Notes: generated from the sequence alone by a model not told the origin. Positions 1-11,761 are shown, numbered from the stretch's first letter. The stretch: 64,000 nucleotides of DNA from Gymnopus androsaceus JB14 (GCA_009733575.1 ML769384.1:65257-129256); one strand, 5' to 3'. Numbers and translations are program-made.

Positions 1-585
1 TCGAGCACCGCCAAGACGAGCCATTCGAGCAGCCAGTGCGGCACGTCTCTTTCTTTCTTCTTCCTGAGGATCAACTTCTGCAGCTTCTCCTTCCTCGGCT
101 TCTGGAGTCTCTTCTACTGGAACTGAATCCTGCTCTAGTGCATCTTCTGATTTCTCGATGGCAATCTCCTTCTCCTGCTCATCAGTATCTTCAGGGGGTG
201 GAGCGATAGTTGGCGGAGGCTTCCATTTGGGCTTTTCAACGGCTGGCTTTGGCGCTATAGGCGGAGAAGGAGCGCCAAAAGCACCTTTGCCTTGCAGTGC
301 AGCCATTCTTTCCTTCAAACTTACACCCTTGCCAATACTTTCCTTTGCATCTGATGCAGACATTCCCCCGCTAGATTTCTTTGGCTGAGGAGCAGAAGTC
401 TCGTCCGCAGCAGGCGAGTCTGGCGGAGTCGCCTGCTTTGGTTTCCAGGAAACTTGGCCTGGCTTTGGGCGAGGAGCAAGCGGAGGAGGGGCAGCATTAG
501 TAGATGGAGTTGATTTTTCAAAGGCTGCGATCCTGTCTCGCAGAGAACCAGGTTTTGGCTTTGGTGGCGGCGGTTGATCTGACAT
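1..585 (-). CDS. Bbc1/Mti1-like (AIM3-type) cortical actin protein, partial
   Basis: An uninterrupted frame of 195 codons starts at 585 (MSDQPPPPKPKPGSLRDRI) and runs off the left edge, so the C-terminal part is missing. The protein is proline- and lysine-rich and contains the short helical motifs SLRDRIAAFE, SLKERMAALQGKGAFG and RRAALAARMARLGG, spaced by acidic linkers. This repeated 'LK/R-ERMAALQ' pattern is typical of fungal Bbc1/Mti1/Aim3 proteins, which bind type I myosin and SH3 proteins at cortical actin patches during endocytosis. No SH3 domain is visible in this part. The identification rests on motif pattern and composition, not on a folded domain, so it could be another actin-patch scaffold of the same style. 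Confidence 0.6.
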   Translation of the reverse strand, partial: MSDQPPPPKPKPGSLRDRIAAFEKSTPSTNAAPPPLAPRPKPGQVSWKPKQATPPDSPAADETSAPQPKKSSGGMSASDAKESIGKGVSLKERMAALQGKGAFGAPSPPIAPKPAVEKPKWKPPPTIAPPPEDTDEQEKEIAIEKSEDALEQDSVPVEETPEAEEGEAAEVDPQEEERKRRAALAARMARLGGAR

Positions 586-706
586 AGTCAGTGAGGAGGC
601 TGTTGTTGTGCAGGAAGCGGATTACGATGAAGTAATTGAGCCGTTTCTCAGGCTTTGACTTTGGGCGCTTATTATCATCGCGTCGCGTGTATGTACTATA
701 CAGGAC

Positions 707-2431
707 TCAAATATTCAGTATACGGCCTAAATCAAATTTATGGTCCTCCACGAGACTATCCCAATCCCCAGAAGGCAGATTCTCAGACTCATTTAGAAGC
801 AACGGACTAAACAACAGTCAGTGGTCAGCATTTCAAAATAGCAAGGAACTTACGGGCGCTGAGCATCCTCAGACTGCTTCTTCTGTAGCTCGAGAATGGC
901 TTCCTTTAGATCGGGCATCTCCAACTCATTCTCCATCTGCTTGTAGATAACATTCCAAGTTCTTCCTACATTTTTCGTCCAAGTGCGCAGCGTTGCAGTA
1001 CCACAGCACACCAAAACAAAGAGCTACAATGCTATCACGGTCACCCGTTGTCATAGCCTTGTCTCGTACTGGACGAAAGATCTTCTGCAGTGATAAGGAG
1101 TTCCAACTGAACCGGTCAGAGTCTTTGTCTGCATTACCGGGTATGTGAGACGCGAACATAAAGATCTATACCGGGATTCTTGTTCAATAGCTGAACGTGG
1201 CGAAGGAGATGAGGTGAACGCTTGAAACCTGCTATGGCTGGAGGAATTTGCTGAGGAGTCGTCGGATTTTTGGCTGCAGCCCTGTCTGCAGCATGCTGCG
1301 TAGCAGCGTCGACGTCTATCACCTTGCCGCATATAACCTTGTGAGACGTTTCGTAGTCCGCAACCTGGCATTCCCTGCATATTTCGAACCATTACGCAGT
1401 CCCATCTAAGCAGAATCAAAAAAAAACTCACTTTGAACAATAAACGATATCGCGCTGAAGATTATTCCAGCATCGTGAGCACCGAGGAAATTTCTGGCCA
1501 TCAGGTTGTTCCTTTTCGCATTTATGGCATTGAACCACACGTCTTGCGAGACGCTCCTTCCTGGCATTTTCATCTTCTCTGAAACGTCGCTTGCTTCCTA
1601 TGTACCCCATGCAATTTTGCTCAGTACCTGCTCTTGCTTGAGCATTTCTTTGTTGCTTCCTTTTGGTACTTCCTAATGCACCTCGATTTTCACTCCACAT
1701 ACCCTCTCGATCTCATCCGACGATGTATACCACAAGTACGAGTAAGTTTAGAGCATAAGAGTAGTAGGAGCAAGACTCACATATCAATTCACATCGAAGA
1801 ACGTTCATTTCTGCCAAACAAACCAGATGCACTTTAGACCTGGAATGTTTCTTCTTCATGCGAGCCTGAAAGGAGTCCCACTCCCCATCGGGGACGCAGT
1901 AAGGCTCTTTGGGCATCGTATCCAAATCATTTGGCATGATAGACTTGAACAAATCCAGGTACGTCTTCCCATCCTGACTTAGATGTTCCAATCGAACCAC
2001 ATCAAAGGCGAACCTCCTTGCCTCATTAATATTGCGTGCAACATTCCCTGCTTCTGATATACCCACTAGAACATGCTTCTGCCTCGTGGAGACTGATGCC
2101 TGCATCCATTTAGATTCGAAATCCCCGTCGGCCAGTTTAATGGCTCCCAGTCGTCCAAGATATTGACGCATTTCGAGTGCGTTTTTCAGATTTCCCAAAT
2201 ATTCATCCGTAGAGCTGGGATCTTTGGATCGAAGGCGTTTTTCCACTAGAAGACTGAGAGCGTGCTCATGGGTGAGTACACCGGAAGATAATATATTTTC
2301 CCAATCGCCTGCAAGGTTAAGAACCGATTAAGACTAGGTATCACGTTCTGAAAAATTTACTTGCGATTCCATTTTTCAGGATCTTGGAGAGCGTGCTGAG
2401 TCCTGGGGAGTTCGTAGATCAACGTCGTCAT
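707..2431 (-). CDS. MYND-type zinc finger protein
   Basis: A spliced minus-strand gene of about seven exons. Exon 1 is 2431-2365 (MTTLIYELPRTQHALQDPEK), exon 2 is 2308-1781, exon 3 is 1681-1432 and exon 4 starts at 1374. The last intron has a clean gtaagt...tttag pair and the reading ends at the stop at 707-709. Exons 3 and 4 together give a MYND finger: CHKC, then CSRC, YCSKECQ and a closing SHKVIC, that is C-x2-C, C-x2-C, C-x3-C, H-x3-C. MYND fingers bind short proline-containing peptides, and agaricomycetes have many such proteins of unknown role. The first intron (2364-2309) has a GC donor. The borders between 1160 and 950 are uncertain. The start is 46 bp from the oppositely oriented HAD-like gene, so the two probably share a promoter. 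Confidence 0.65.
2309..2364 (-). other. GC-AG intron (first intron of MYND gene)
   Basis: Donor GCAAGT, acceptor TTGCAG, 56 nt. Only the GC donor keeps the frame from ...EKWNR into DWENILSS; the nearby GT at 2360 would shift the frame. Confidence 0.55.
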
Positions 2432-2477
2432 AGAGGGGAGGAGCGATGGGCGCTTATATCCTCTTTCTACCACCATC
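2432..2477. promoter_or_regulatory. 46 bp divergent intergenic region
   Basis: Lies between the start codons of the minus-strand MYND gene (2431) and the plus-strand HAD-like gene (2478). Too short for two independent promoters, so it presumably works bidirectionally or the transcript starts overlap. No classical TATA box is seen. Confidence 0.5.
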
Positions 2478-3699
2478 ATGTCAATCGCTGCCTCGGATAT
2501 AGAACTTGACCACCCTGAGGAATCCATGAATCCAAAGAACGAAGTATCCGATCCTCATCTGGCGCAATCTCTAGATGTCTTGGCTTCCGCATCACCTCCA
2601 GGTGCATCAGGACCCGTCATTGCTGTAGATTTAGATGATGCAAGTTTTCTTAATACTCTTTACTATAATATTACAACTGGCTCCGCAGGTCTTGACCCAA
2701 ACCAATGCCGCAGTCGCTAAATGTGTGTTGCATGTTAATTTGCGTTTTGGCACCGAGCTTAACAGCGATACTCAGCGATCTTTGCTTCCTAGGGCATAAC
2801 GAAACCTACGGGACGAAAATGACACTGAATGACTTTTACTGTGCGTGTTCAAAATATGTTTTTATACTTCTTCTTATCGATACAATCATATCCAGATTTT
2901 TATTACTGGAAGGTTTGATTCAAGCTCTCTTCTTCCGAAGCACTGCTCGATTTTCGACTTGCAGAATCCTTACTGGGGCAGTTTAGAAACAACTCATGCT
3001 AAAGTTCGCGATTTCTACACATCGATGCAGTTATTCGATGCCGCTCCCGTTCCGGGAGCACGAGAAGGCGTGCAAACACTCCGTGACCTGGGTTTTAAAC
3101 TTGTTATCGTGACTGCTAGAGGTTCAGATATTAAAGAGGATTCTTGGAAGTGGGTGGAGAAATGGTTTCCTGGTAAGCACCAAGTCGGGAAAGGTGACGG
3201 GAGAGCGCGTTGATGATTCAAACTGTTTTCACAATGCAGGCCTCTTTGATAGCATCATATGCACCGGGCAGTTCAAAGATGCTGCAAGCGATGCCCATGC
3301 AGTTGTCACCAAGTTGAGTAAAGCGCAGGTAAGCTGTAGTTAAGTATACTCCGCCAGGATGCCAACTTAATAAGATCCAATTAGGTCTGTGCCGACTTGA
3401 AGGCACGTCTCTTGATTGACGATTCATCCGAGAATGCCCTTCAGGTTTCGACAGCGTCACCTCCAACGCACGTATTACTGTTTGGCCAATATGAATGGAA
3501 CAAAAGATTCTCTACGCATTCGGACGCGGTAGAGGCAATGGCTTATGACACTAGGTTACAGATTGAAGGTGGTAGAGAGTTTTGGAAGTATGAGAGATTC
3601 GAGGATCATGTTCCTGAAGGTGCTCCACTTCAGAGAGTGAAGGATTGGAGTGAAGTTATCCGATGGGTCAAGGCTGCTCAGGCTTCTAAGACAATTTAA
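2478..3699 (+). CDS. HAD-like hydrolase (5'-nucleotidase-like)
   Basis: Seven exons join cleanly: 2478-2639, 2689-2722, 2793-2840, 2896-2912, 2965-3172, 3240-3328 and 3385-3699. Together they give 290 residues, all in frame. The HAD motif I reads AVDLDDVLTQTN (nucleophile and acid/base Asp), a motif II-type stretch reads LVIVTARG, and a late acidic motif reads LLIDDSSENAL. This is the layout of the small HAD phosphatase family that includes 5'(3')-deoxyribonucleotidase-like proteins; the substrate cannot be told from sequence. Motif I is interrupted exactly after the second Asp by a GC-AG intron, and exon 4 is only 17 nt long. The gene is intact and runs divergently from the MYND gene. Confidence 0.85.
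2640..2688 (+). other. GC-AG intron splitting HAD motif I
   Basis: Donor GCAAGT directly after GAT GAT, acceptor CCGCAG, 49 nt. Removal restores DLDD-VLTQTN, the expected motif I, so the GC donor is strongly supported. Confidence 0.85.
2896..2912 (+). other. 17 nt microexon in HAD-like gene
   Basis: Flanked by introns 2841-2895 and 2913-2964 (gtgcgt...tccag and gtttga...ttgcag). It contributes the residues FYYWK in DFYYFYYWKNPYWG; skipping it would break the frame. Confidence 0.75.
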
Positions 3700-4054
3700 C
3701 CTGTTACACTTCGTTGAAATCATTAAAATTATAATGTTCTCTTTTTTTTACCAAGTATCTGTCCACGAGAAATTCGAAGTATCATGAGCCTCTAAACCCC
3801 AATGCAAGCGCTTGAAAACGATGTCCAAGTAGGATGTCAAAGCGAGCTCTACTGAACTGATTTAGATTAGTTTAGATTTGAGTATTTGAATTTGATGACC
3901 GGGAATATAAGCAGATGTTTTTTACTATGTATGCTGGTATCGAGTAGTCATAAGCTGGAATCAGGTGTTACTGCAAAGTTAGACTATCGACCGTACTAAC
4001 CATCGAATAAGCAAGCGCGAAAAAAATCATACATATGTATGTATACGGTACTTC

Positions 4055-5536
4055 CTAATCACAAACCTCTATATCCAAGCCAGGTAAGCCAGAGACAGAT
4101 TCAATTTCTTCTGACGCGTTGCTGTATCCCAGGTATCCCTTCAGAGTTACCTTCTGTAACCGCTGTAACCCGTTGCAGTCAAATACCGGTTGCGAGTTAA
4201 TATCAACGCTACTATGGTTTAGCTCAGAGTCATTCATATCTGGCCACCACCGTGAAAGAATCATAGCTATCATCTCCTTGGGAGGAGTTGCATCGTTATT
4301 GTAGGGATGCAATGTAAGAGACTAAGAGTCATGTTATTTGGAAGAAGGTTGTGATGGTCTTTAGTATATGTGAGTGCTTGAAGGAGAGGATCAACACTCA
4401 AACGAAAGCGATCCACACATAATAATTTGATTTCAGGAAGGAGTGAGAGTGCTGCAGTCAATTCCTCAGCGAAGAGCTGACCATCCACCTGAAGATTCTT
4501 CAGTGTCAATGAAGACAGCGCAGTTACAGAACGGTGCTGAAACCCAGTCAAATCTGCAAAAAGCTGGTGAACGTTCTGTTCACTTTGACAAAGGGTGAGC
4601 TTTTCAAGCAGAGGTGAAGTAAGACAGGATAACAGGTTTTTATAGTGACTGCCTACTACTTCATGGCAAGTGACTATGAGCGACTTGAGTGCGGGTAGAC
4701 AGAAGAAATTGCTGAATCCAGGCCGCATGGACCAGCTATTAATGTCAAGGTGGACAAGCTCTCTGCACCGAGGTAACAGCTCCATATCATTGAGTGGCTC
4801 AAATTGGATGTACGATGGATAATATTGCGACCGAATCTCCGACCATACTTCTCGGGAACACAAGATAGTTCGAATATTTCAGAGAGAAGTTTTTGAAGGA
4901 TGGATGAATTTCCAAACGAAGCAGAAGAGACATAAGGACAATTAAAATTGTTGAACTTATGCGTGCCTTGGCAAGTGGGCAAGCGTTCAATTGGGACTGC
5001 TACCTGAGGAAGGGAAGGGATATCCAGCACCACTGAATGTGACTGTACTACAAAGGCGTAGAACTTTTCAAGAGACTCCTTGGAGTAGATATCAAAAGTT
5101 TTTCCTTCATCAGTAGTCTCTACTCGACAAGAGATGTCAAGTAGTTGGCTCGCTATAGCGGCCTCACCATCTCGTAAACTCAGTCCATGTGGAATTCTGA
5201 TAAAGCCAACGTGAAACTCTTCGTTGGCGTTGTCCGCCAAAGTATCGAGGGCGAAGACCAATGAACCGTCAAAGGCCAAGCTCGACGATGGGAGGGGAAA
5301 CGAATCGTCAACGATGTCAACGATGAGAAAATGAAAGCCGCACACCCGGATTGAAGTGCAGGAGCTGAATGATGATGGTTGAGTTGATCAAGGAATGACT
5401 TTAAGGATTCCGCTGACGTTGAGTAGACATAAGTCACGTTAGGAGTAGCTTGAAGGCGTATGGTAAGGTTCATTTCTCTTCTGAAATAGTGCCATGCGCC
5501 TGGAATGCGAGAAAAAGTGGACACCGTAGTGGTCAT
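4055..5536 (-). pseudogene. F-box/LRR-type protein remnant
   Basis: A minus-strand frame starts at 5536 (MTTTVSTFSRIPGAWHYF) and can be joined by introns near 5345-5280 (gtgtgc...tcgag) and 4840-4750 (gtatgg...gtgcag) into a leucine-rich protein of the kind found in agaricomycete F-box families (LPALKSLIVTC, LTLKNLQVDG). Near 4305 the frame breaks: the open frame ends at 4270, but the typical C-terminal segment of this family (MIAMILSRWWPD, ending at 4055) continues in another frame. The usual N-terminal F-box is absent, because the transporter gene begins there on the other strand. I read it as a truncated, frameshifted remnant; a functional shortened gene ending at 4270 is possible. Confidence 0.5.
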
Positions 5537-5716
5537 GAATGCAGTGAAAGATCTACGTGGTGTACTACTGGTACCAGGACCGGCGATACGGCTTCGCGGG
5601 TAGATTTAATCACATGGAAATACCGCCTTCATCAGAGGATGCATGTTTCCTCTTACCCCGACCTGATCCTTATACCGGTCTATCTACGCCTAACAATCAG
5701 GCTTCTTCTGCCTTAG

Positions 5717-8643
5717 ATGGCCGTTCTCTCTACACTAAGGTCTCAAGAATTCAAAAAGTCATTGGATCGGCTTTCCAGCCTTTACCTTCGAAACAGGCCG
5801 CTCGTTCAACGTATTCTTAACATCTCGTTTGTTTTCTATGTATTAGGGACGACTTATAAAGGATTTGCTGCTCGGCCCGCTTCCGCTAGCGCATCGAAGA
5901 AGAAGAAGAGTGAAGGGAAAGAAGGCCAGCCTCCGAGAGTTGCAGTAAGTCTGTTTGTTCGCAACCTCAAGCACTTATTGCTCATCCTTTCCAAGGTCGA
6001 TGCATTATTCTACCAGAGATTGCGCCATATTATTTCCATCGTCATCCCTGGCATAAGGTCCAAAGAAGCACTTATGCTACTGATGCATTCTAGCCTGCTT
6101 ATTACACGGACAGCAATATCACTCTATGTCGCGACTCTGGATGGAAAGTGAGTGGATTGGTCTACTCTTCCTCTATATAAGATGTCGTCTGACATGTATT
6201 TCAGAATTGTGGCATCACTAGTCCGTGCCAAACCTCTCGAGTTCTTTTCCAACATACTCCGATGGCTTCTTGTTGCAATCCCAGCTACATGGACTAACAG
6301 CTGGCTTAGCTACATCCAAAGCAAACTTGCAATTGCCTACCGAACCAGATTAACTAACCTCGTTATGCAAGAGTATCTGGGCGAGAAAAATGAAGTCGGG
6401 CCTGGAGGAAAGGTGTATTACAAGATATGTATGTCCATCTCATTCATCCTCGCGCGCTGTTTATCTTATTTGACTTTTCCAGCAAATCTCGATGACCGAA
6501 TAAAGAATCCGGACCAGTAAGTGAAGTAAAGGGTTTTACTTTTCACGCTCGTTCTAATCTCTCTCTCAGAATGATCACACACGATATCCAGCGCTTTTCC
6601 GCTAGTCTTGCCGCCATCTACTCAAACCTCGCAAAACCTGTACTCGACGTCATTCTGTACAACTATCAGTTATCCCAGAACGTCGGCGCCGAGGGGCTTG
6701 TCGGGCTCACAATAATGGTTCAGCTAAGTGCTGCTCTGCGTTAGTTTCACCTGCAGTTTGGCTCTTGAACAGCTGAATTGACTGTATCCGCTATAGTGCG
6801 TAGCTTGACCCCTCCGTTTGGTTCTTATACCGCCTTATCAGCACAACTCGCGGGAGCTTTACGACATACTCATTCGCGTCTAGCTGAGTTTGCTGAGGAG
6901 ATTGCGTTCATGGGAGGAGAGGAGACTGAGAAGATGCTTGTAGAGCGGGACTATGCTACAGTTATTTTACATGAGCACAGGGTGTTGAGGCGCAAATGGT
7001 GGTTTGGATGTGTGGAAGAAGGAATCGTGAAGTGGCTGTGGGGAAGCTTCGGAGTATGTCCTAAAGTTTTATTGTCCGAGTGTCACACTGATAAATTTGT
7101 TTAGCTTGTACTATGTGCAATCCCGGTGTTTTTCAAACTGCCGGGAGCTGAAAACGTTGACCTGGGAGGGCGGACAGAAGGTTAGATGAATCGCTTCTTG
7201 CCGAGGATTTGCTGAATTATGTGACCAGGGTTTGTGACGAACCGAAGACTTTTACTATCCTCGTCTGGTAAATATACATTTATTCAAGTTAAAAACGATA
7301 TTGAGCTTACTTTGCATGCATAGATGCCTTTGGTCGCGTCATGTATTCGTACAAGGACCTTTCGGAACTAGCAGGCTATACCGCTCGCGTGTCAGCACTT
7401 CTCGAGACGATGGAAGACGTCAAGAAAGGCAGATTCGAAAAGGCCCTTGTTAGTAGCGCGAGTACAGAGGAGAACGCAAAGAGTAAGCTCTGCGTATTAC
7501 GTCGTATGCGATTTCCCTCACTTCTGTTCCAGTCTTGCAAGGAAGAGGCGAGGTGATCATGTCCGACAATATTCAATTCGAGAACGTTCCTATCGTTACG
7601 CCCAACGGTGACATTCTGGTTCGAAGTCTTAGCTTCAAGATCCAACACGGTGTATGTGTGATTCTGTTCCTTGCAATAAAGGCTGATCTGATCTTCTCCG
7701 TGTTGATAGCAACATCTGCTGATAGTTGGTCCCAATGGTAGGTTTTAAATACGCGCCAGACAGTGAGCTGATGATTTTTTATCAAGGTTGCGGAAAGTCT
7801 TCTCTTTTTCGTATCCTTGGGGGTCTGTGGCCTGTGTATGGCGGAATAGTGCGAAAGCCACCAGCCTCTTCGTTTATTCTTATTCCACAACGACCGTATC
7901 TCACCCTTGGCACGCTCAGAGATCAAATCATCTATCCACATAGTCAAGCAGAAATGACAGCTCGTCAGTCAAAGATTCCATCGCTTCCGAGCATATCTAG
8001 CTGATCATCTACATCCTTCAGGTGGTATCACTGACGATGATCTGTTGAAGATCCTTGCAGTCGTTCAAATGGACAACGTCGTTGAACGTGAAGGCGGTTG
8101 GGATTCCGTACGTGAATGGAGGGATGCGCTCAGCGGTGGGGATAAGCAGAAGATCGCATGGGCCAGATTGTTCTATCACAATCCGAAGGTGAGCTCGCAT
8201 CGATGATAATTCACATTTGAAAAAGCGGCTGAGATGTTTCATTTTAGTACGCCATTCTCGATGAAGCTACTTCCCTCGTTCCTCCTGATATGGAAGGCCG
8301 AATGATGGAGCATGCTACTGAGCTGGGGATCACGCTGTTAACAGTATCTCATCGGCCTTCATTGTGGAAATATCATGAGTTTATTCTGCATTACGATGGC
8401 CAGGGAGGATACGTTTTGTGAGTTTCTTATTCTTCCCTTGCTTCTTTAGTACACGTCTCACTGGCTTTCTAGCACAAAGCTGGACGCAGAGAAACGACTT
8501 GCTCTGCAATCGGAGAAGCAAGCACTGGAGACGAAGCTGTCGGAGGTGTAAGTGGTTGATATTGTTAATTTAGGATTCGTTACTCATTCGCATTGTTTAG
8601 GCCAAGGATGAGAGCTAGGCTAGCGGAGTTGAAAGGATTTTGA
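5717..8643 (+). CDS. Peroxisomal half ABC transporter, ABCD (ALDP/Pxa) family
   Basis: A gene of about 13 exons with clean GT-AG introns and no frame break, from [12 protein letters not shown] at 5717 to the stop at 8641-8643. An N-terminal transmembrane domain includes the ABCD family EAA-like segment [14 protein letters not shown] (6894-6939). The nucleotide-binding domain shows Walker A GPNGCGKSS, split by an intron at 7739-7790, Q-loop [16 protein letters not shown], signature [16 protein letters not shown], Walker [10 protein letters not shown] and H-loop [12 protein letters not shown]. It ends in a short coiled coil. Fungal Pxa1/Pxa2 form a heterodimer importing long-chain acyl-CoA into peroxisomes for beta-oxidation; which subunit this is cannot be decided here. 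Its 5' end is duplicated just downstream. Confidence 0.9.
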
Positions 8644-8817
8644 GGACTTTTACACACATACTGTATCTCTGTACATTTACCCTGTTGTACCTGCTAATGC
8701 TCACGTATCCGCGGCTATTGCTCAGATTAGTTCATAACACTCTAAAAGTCAAATATAACAAGTACTTGCAATGTACCCTACTCGCCAGCAATGGAGGTAA
8801 AATCAAATCTGAGTACC

Positions 8818-9046
8818 TAGTACATGGAAATATCGCCTTCAGAGGACCAGCATGTTTCCTCTTACACCTGATCCTTGTAGCGGTCCATCTAGGCAAACCA
8901 ACGCCTAACAATCAGGCTTCTTCTGCCTTAGGATGGCTGTTCTCTCTACTACTAAGATCTCAAGAATTCCAAAAGTCATTGGATCGGCTTTCCCTTTACC
9001 TTCGAAACAGGCCGCTCGTTCAACGTATTCTTAACATCGGCTTCCG
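8818..9046 (+). repeat. Duplicated 5' end of the ABC transporter gene
   Basis: Closely matches 5613-5830, covering the transporter's upstream region, start codon and the start of exon 1, including the shared stretch CAATCAGGCTTCTTCTGCCT. Small indels put the copied start codon (8932) out of frame, so it does not encode the transporter N-terminus. It lies in the same orientation 175 bp after the transporter stop and directly before the kinase pseudogene. Confidence 0.85.
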
Positions 9047-9114
9047 CTAACGATCTGCGCTAACGCATCGAACACATTGCACGTGCTGTTTCTTCCTGTT
9101 CTTCATTTGCAACC

Positions 9115-10138
9115 ATGACTTCTCGCTCATATGTCTCCAATCTCTATGCTCCGTTTGGATCTTGGCCCGCAGACTGCGTCGTTCCTGCGAATGCTGACGA
9201 CAAGCGCTACCTAGCGTACGGAAGCGAGGGGTTCACATTCGCGTTTGCTCAAGAGAAATATGTCGGAAAGATCTTCCACGATCTTGACAGCCTGGCTCGC
9301 CAACTAAAAGTCATGGAATACGCTGGGGACTGTGCCATCGATGTTATTGGGAGGCTTTACGCGCGGACAAGCAACAGGTAAAGGGGATTGTTATGCCCTG
9401 CGAAACTGTCATCAGCCCTCCTTCAATCCCGAAAGACGAGCGTACACGCCTGGTCTATGAGCTTCGTGATCTCACGCATCGCTTTCACCAGAAAGGCCTT
9501 GTTCATGGCGATATAAAACCCGCCAACCTCTTGCGTTGCTCTCCCGACTCCCAACTCCGGTTCTGTGACTTTGGAACCTCCTCATTCGTGGGAGATGGCT
9601 TTGTTACTCCAGTATACACCACATCATATTCTACTCGCCACCGCGTTCGGGAAAGAGAGCCCTCTGCGCGTACTCTCGCGGACGATTATCACGCTCTCGG
9701 GATGTCTATGTGGGAGATACATGTTGGAGTGATGATTTCTGGGTGAAGGGTGTAGTTTCGGCGGACTATGATGTGTATCGGGACCTAGAGGAAGACGCTA
9801 CAAATCTCGGGTGGAGGCCTGATCTCTCACGAGTTGGTGATCCCGACATTGCGCGACTCATCGAGCACTATCTGGATATGAGTTCCGGTCTAGCGGATGG
9901 CAGTGATAACAACGATGAGGTTACCTTCACTTCCCGTGTGTGTGTTGAAAGAACATACGCCTTACGAGATTGTCGGGCATATCCTCCTCACTCGGCGACA
10001 ACTAAAACTGTGTGTCTTGAATGCAAGGCGGCTGCCAGGGACTTCTGCCCCTATCTGTATAGGGATCCATCTATTCGCAGAGATGGCCCTAGCACGCCGC
10101 TGTGCACAATATGCAAGGAGGAGGCACAGACATCATAG
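9115..10138 (+). pseudogene. Protein kinase-like pseudogene
   Basis: The segments are recognisable as an atypical fungal protein kinase: YGSEGFTFAF (glycine-loop region), LVHGDIKPANLL (catalytic loop), LRFCDFGTSSF (DFG motif) and a terminal RPDLSRVGDPDIARLIEHYL helix. The reading frame is broken twice. Near 9365 the frame ending ARTSNR stops while DKQQVKGIVMPCETV continues one base out, and near 9735 MWEIHVGVMISG stops while the downstream part is again out of frame. A Cys-rich tail with CLECKAA and CTICKEE follows. The catalytic Asp residues survive, so the loss is recent or due to sequence errors. The substrate is unknown. Confidence 0.65.
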
Positions 10139-10433
10139 CTTCCCAGAAAGCTTGTGCCTACTTGTTGAAAGGTGAGGATAGTATCCGCATCAGCGGCGAG
10201 GAGAGAACGACGATCGAAGCCGGCGCGGAGAGCAAAGTCGCATACCTTAAATCCGAAAACTATTCATCGAACATTCAGAGATAATGAACGATAACAATGA
10301 CGAGAGAGGTCGAACGACTGTTTTTTTTCTTGAAATTCTCGTTTGTTTGTCAATCTCCACAAATTGCTTCTTAACTTGCACAGAACGGTTCTGTAGCTAC
10401 TCTGAATTATTAAAGTCAGGGAGACAATTCCGA

Positions 10434-11548
10434 TTAGATATATCCAAAGCCAGCTGTATATTCCGCAATCCGACGAAGCTGGCCGTCAGTACAACAGCTA
10501 GAATGTTTCTCGACAAATCCAAGAATGAGTTTATTCGTAATTTCCGGTGCTTTATAGAATGGTGCATGACCAACGCCAGGAAGAAGATGAACGTCGGATT
10601 GAGAAAGATGATCCTTCATCCATTTCTCGAGTTTCTCGGGGACGATGTATTGATCGTCCTCTCCTTGAATTGCCAGGTAGGGAAATCGATCTGCGATTTT
10701 CATGATGGGGGGCATCGTCCTGTTTATGCCCATACATAGATTGCCGTACTATGGGCACCTATGGGAAGTCAATAAGATAAGTAAAGGAAAACAAACCACA
10801 AAGCTTACTCTCGGAGCTACACCTCCCAACCATTTCGCATACACATCGTATGGAAGTTTGTATTTGGGGGAAACGAAAGAAAGGATGAACTCCGGAAGAG
10901 TTTTGGCGAACAAGGCAATGTCTTCTGTCATAAGTCCCGGAAACAGGCCAAGTATTACTGGGTTCATAATTTCTCCATTCATGTTGAGATGAGGGCAGGA
11001 TCCCATCATTATATGACCAGCCAATGACTCGGGACCATACTTGGCCATAACATCGGGAGGAATGATTCCTAGGATGAGGAGATAAGTATTTCGTTGATTT
11101 GCGGACCAGTACCTCCCATAGACCTAGATGGCGTGATTCTCCGTGAAGAACTCGATGAATAGTAAGAGGAATATGCGTACCATGTTGCGACGAAAGGCTT
11201 AGTGACCCCGTAGGCTTCAATTACGACTTTGAATTCCTCGGCTTGACGCTCAGAAGAATATGCTTCCTCCTTCAACGGGCCTTCACTTCGTCCACATCCG
11301 CGAAGATCATAACATATCTGAAACCAAAAACTATCAAGCATACATCTAGAAGAGAAACTTCATACGCACAATGTACGAGTTTTACAACATCGTGGTATTG
11401 GTATACTGTTTGTCGAACACATCAGCGGTAGAAGCAAACCCATGAATAAACACGACCGCTGGTTCAAAGGATTTCCGTAAGCCGCAGCCTAGATTTTAGT
11501 GCCATCGGGCGAGCGAACAAGTTGGCCTGGGGAGATATCGAGGGACAT
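10434..11548 (-). pseudogene. Alpha/beta-hydrolase pseudogene
   Basis: Starting at 11548 (MSLDISPGQLVRSPDGTKI), the frame hits TAG at 11489-11491, then shows a frameshift before AVVFIHGFAST and a TAA at 11382-11384. Otherwise the family is clear: oxyanion HGFAST, CYDLRGCGRSEG, nucleophile elbow TWSMGG, acid DDQYIVP and catalytic LPGVGHAPF, with the last frame ending at 10434. Introns 11180-11124 and 11112-11069 isolate an 11 nt microexon (11113-11123) that carries the nucleophile Ser. The catalytic triad is complete, but two nonsense codons and a frameshift make it unlikely to give a full protein. The natural substrate of this epoxide-hydrolase/esterase-like family cannot be inferred. Confidence 0.75.
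11113..11123 (-). other. 11 nt microexon carrying the catalytic serine
   Basis: Bounded by ...ctag upstream and gtactgg downstream on the minus strand. Including it gives VATW-SMGG-IIPPDV, the expected nucleophile elbow; without it the motif is lost. Confidence 0.7.
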
Positions 11549-11761
11549 GGTAAATGACAAAGTTTGGAAGCATATATATATATCCTTTGCTCAGGACCGA
11601 GTTATTCAAGCTGACTGGCTGGAACAAAACATAAGCACGCTTGATGGGGGTAAGAAAAGTACAACAAGTAAATTTGTAGCCCTGTGTAATGTGGAGCTTA
11701 TATCGGAAAGGTCGGATGTTGAGAAGGATATTTTTGGTCTGAACCCTTGGAGGTACAGTCG

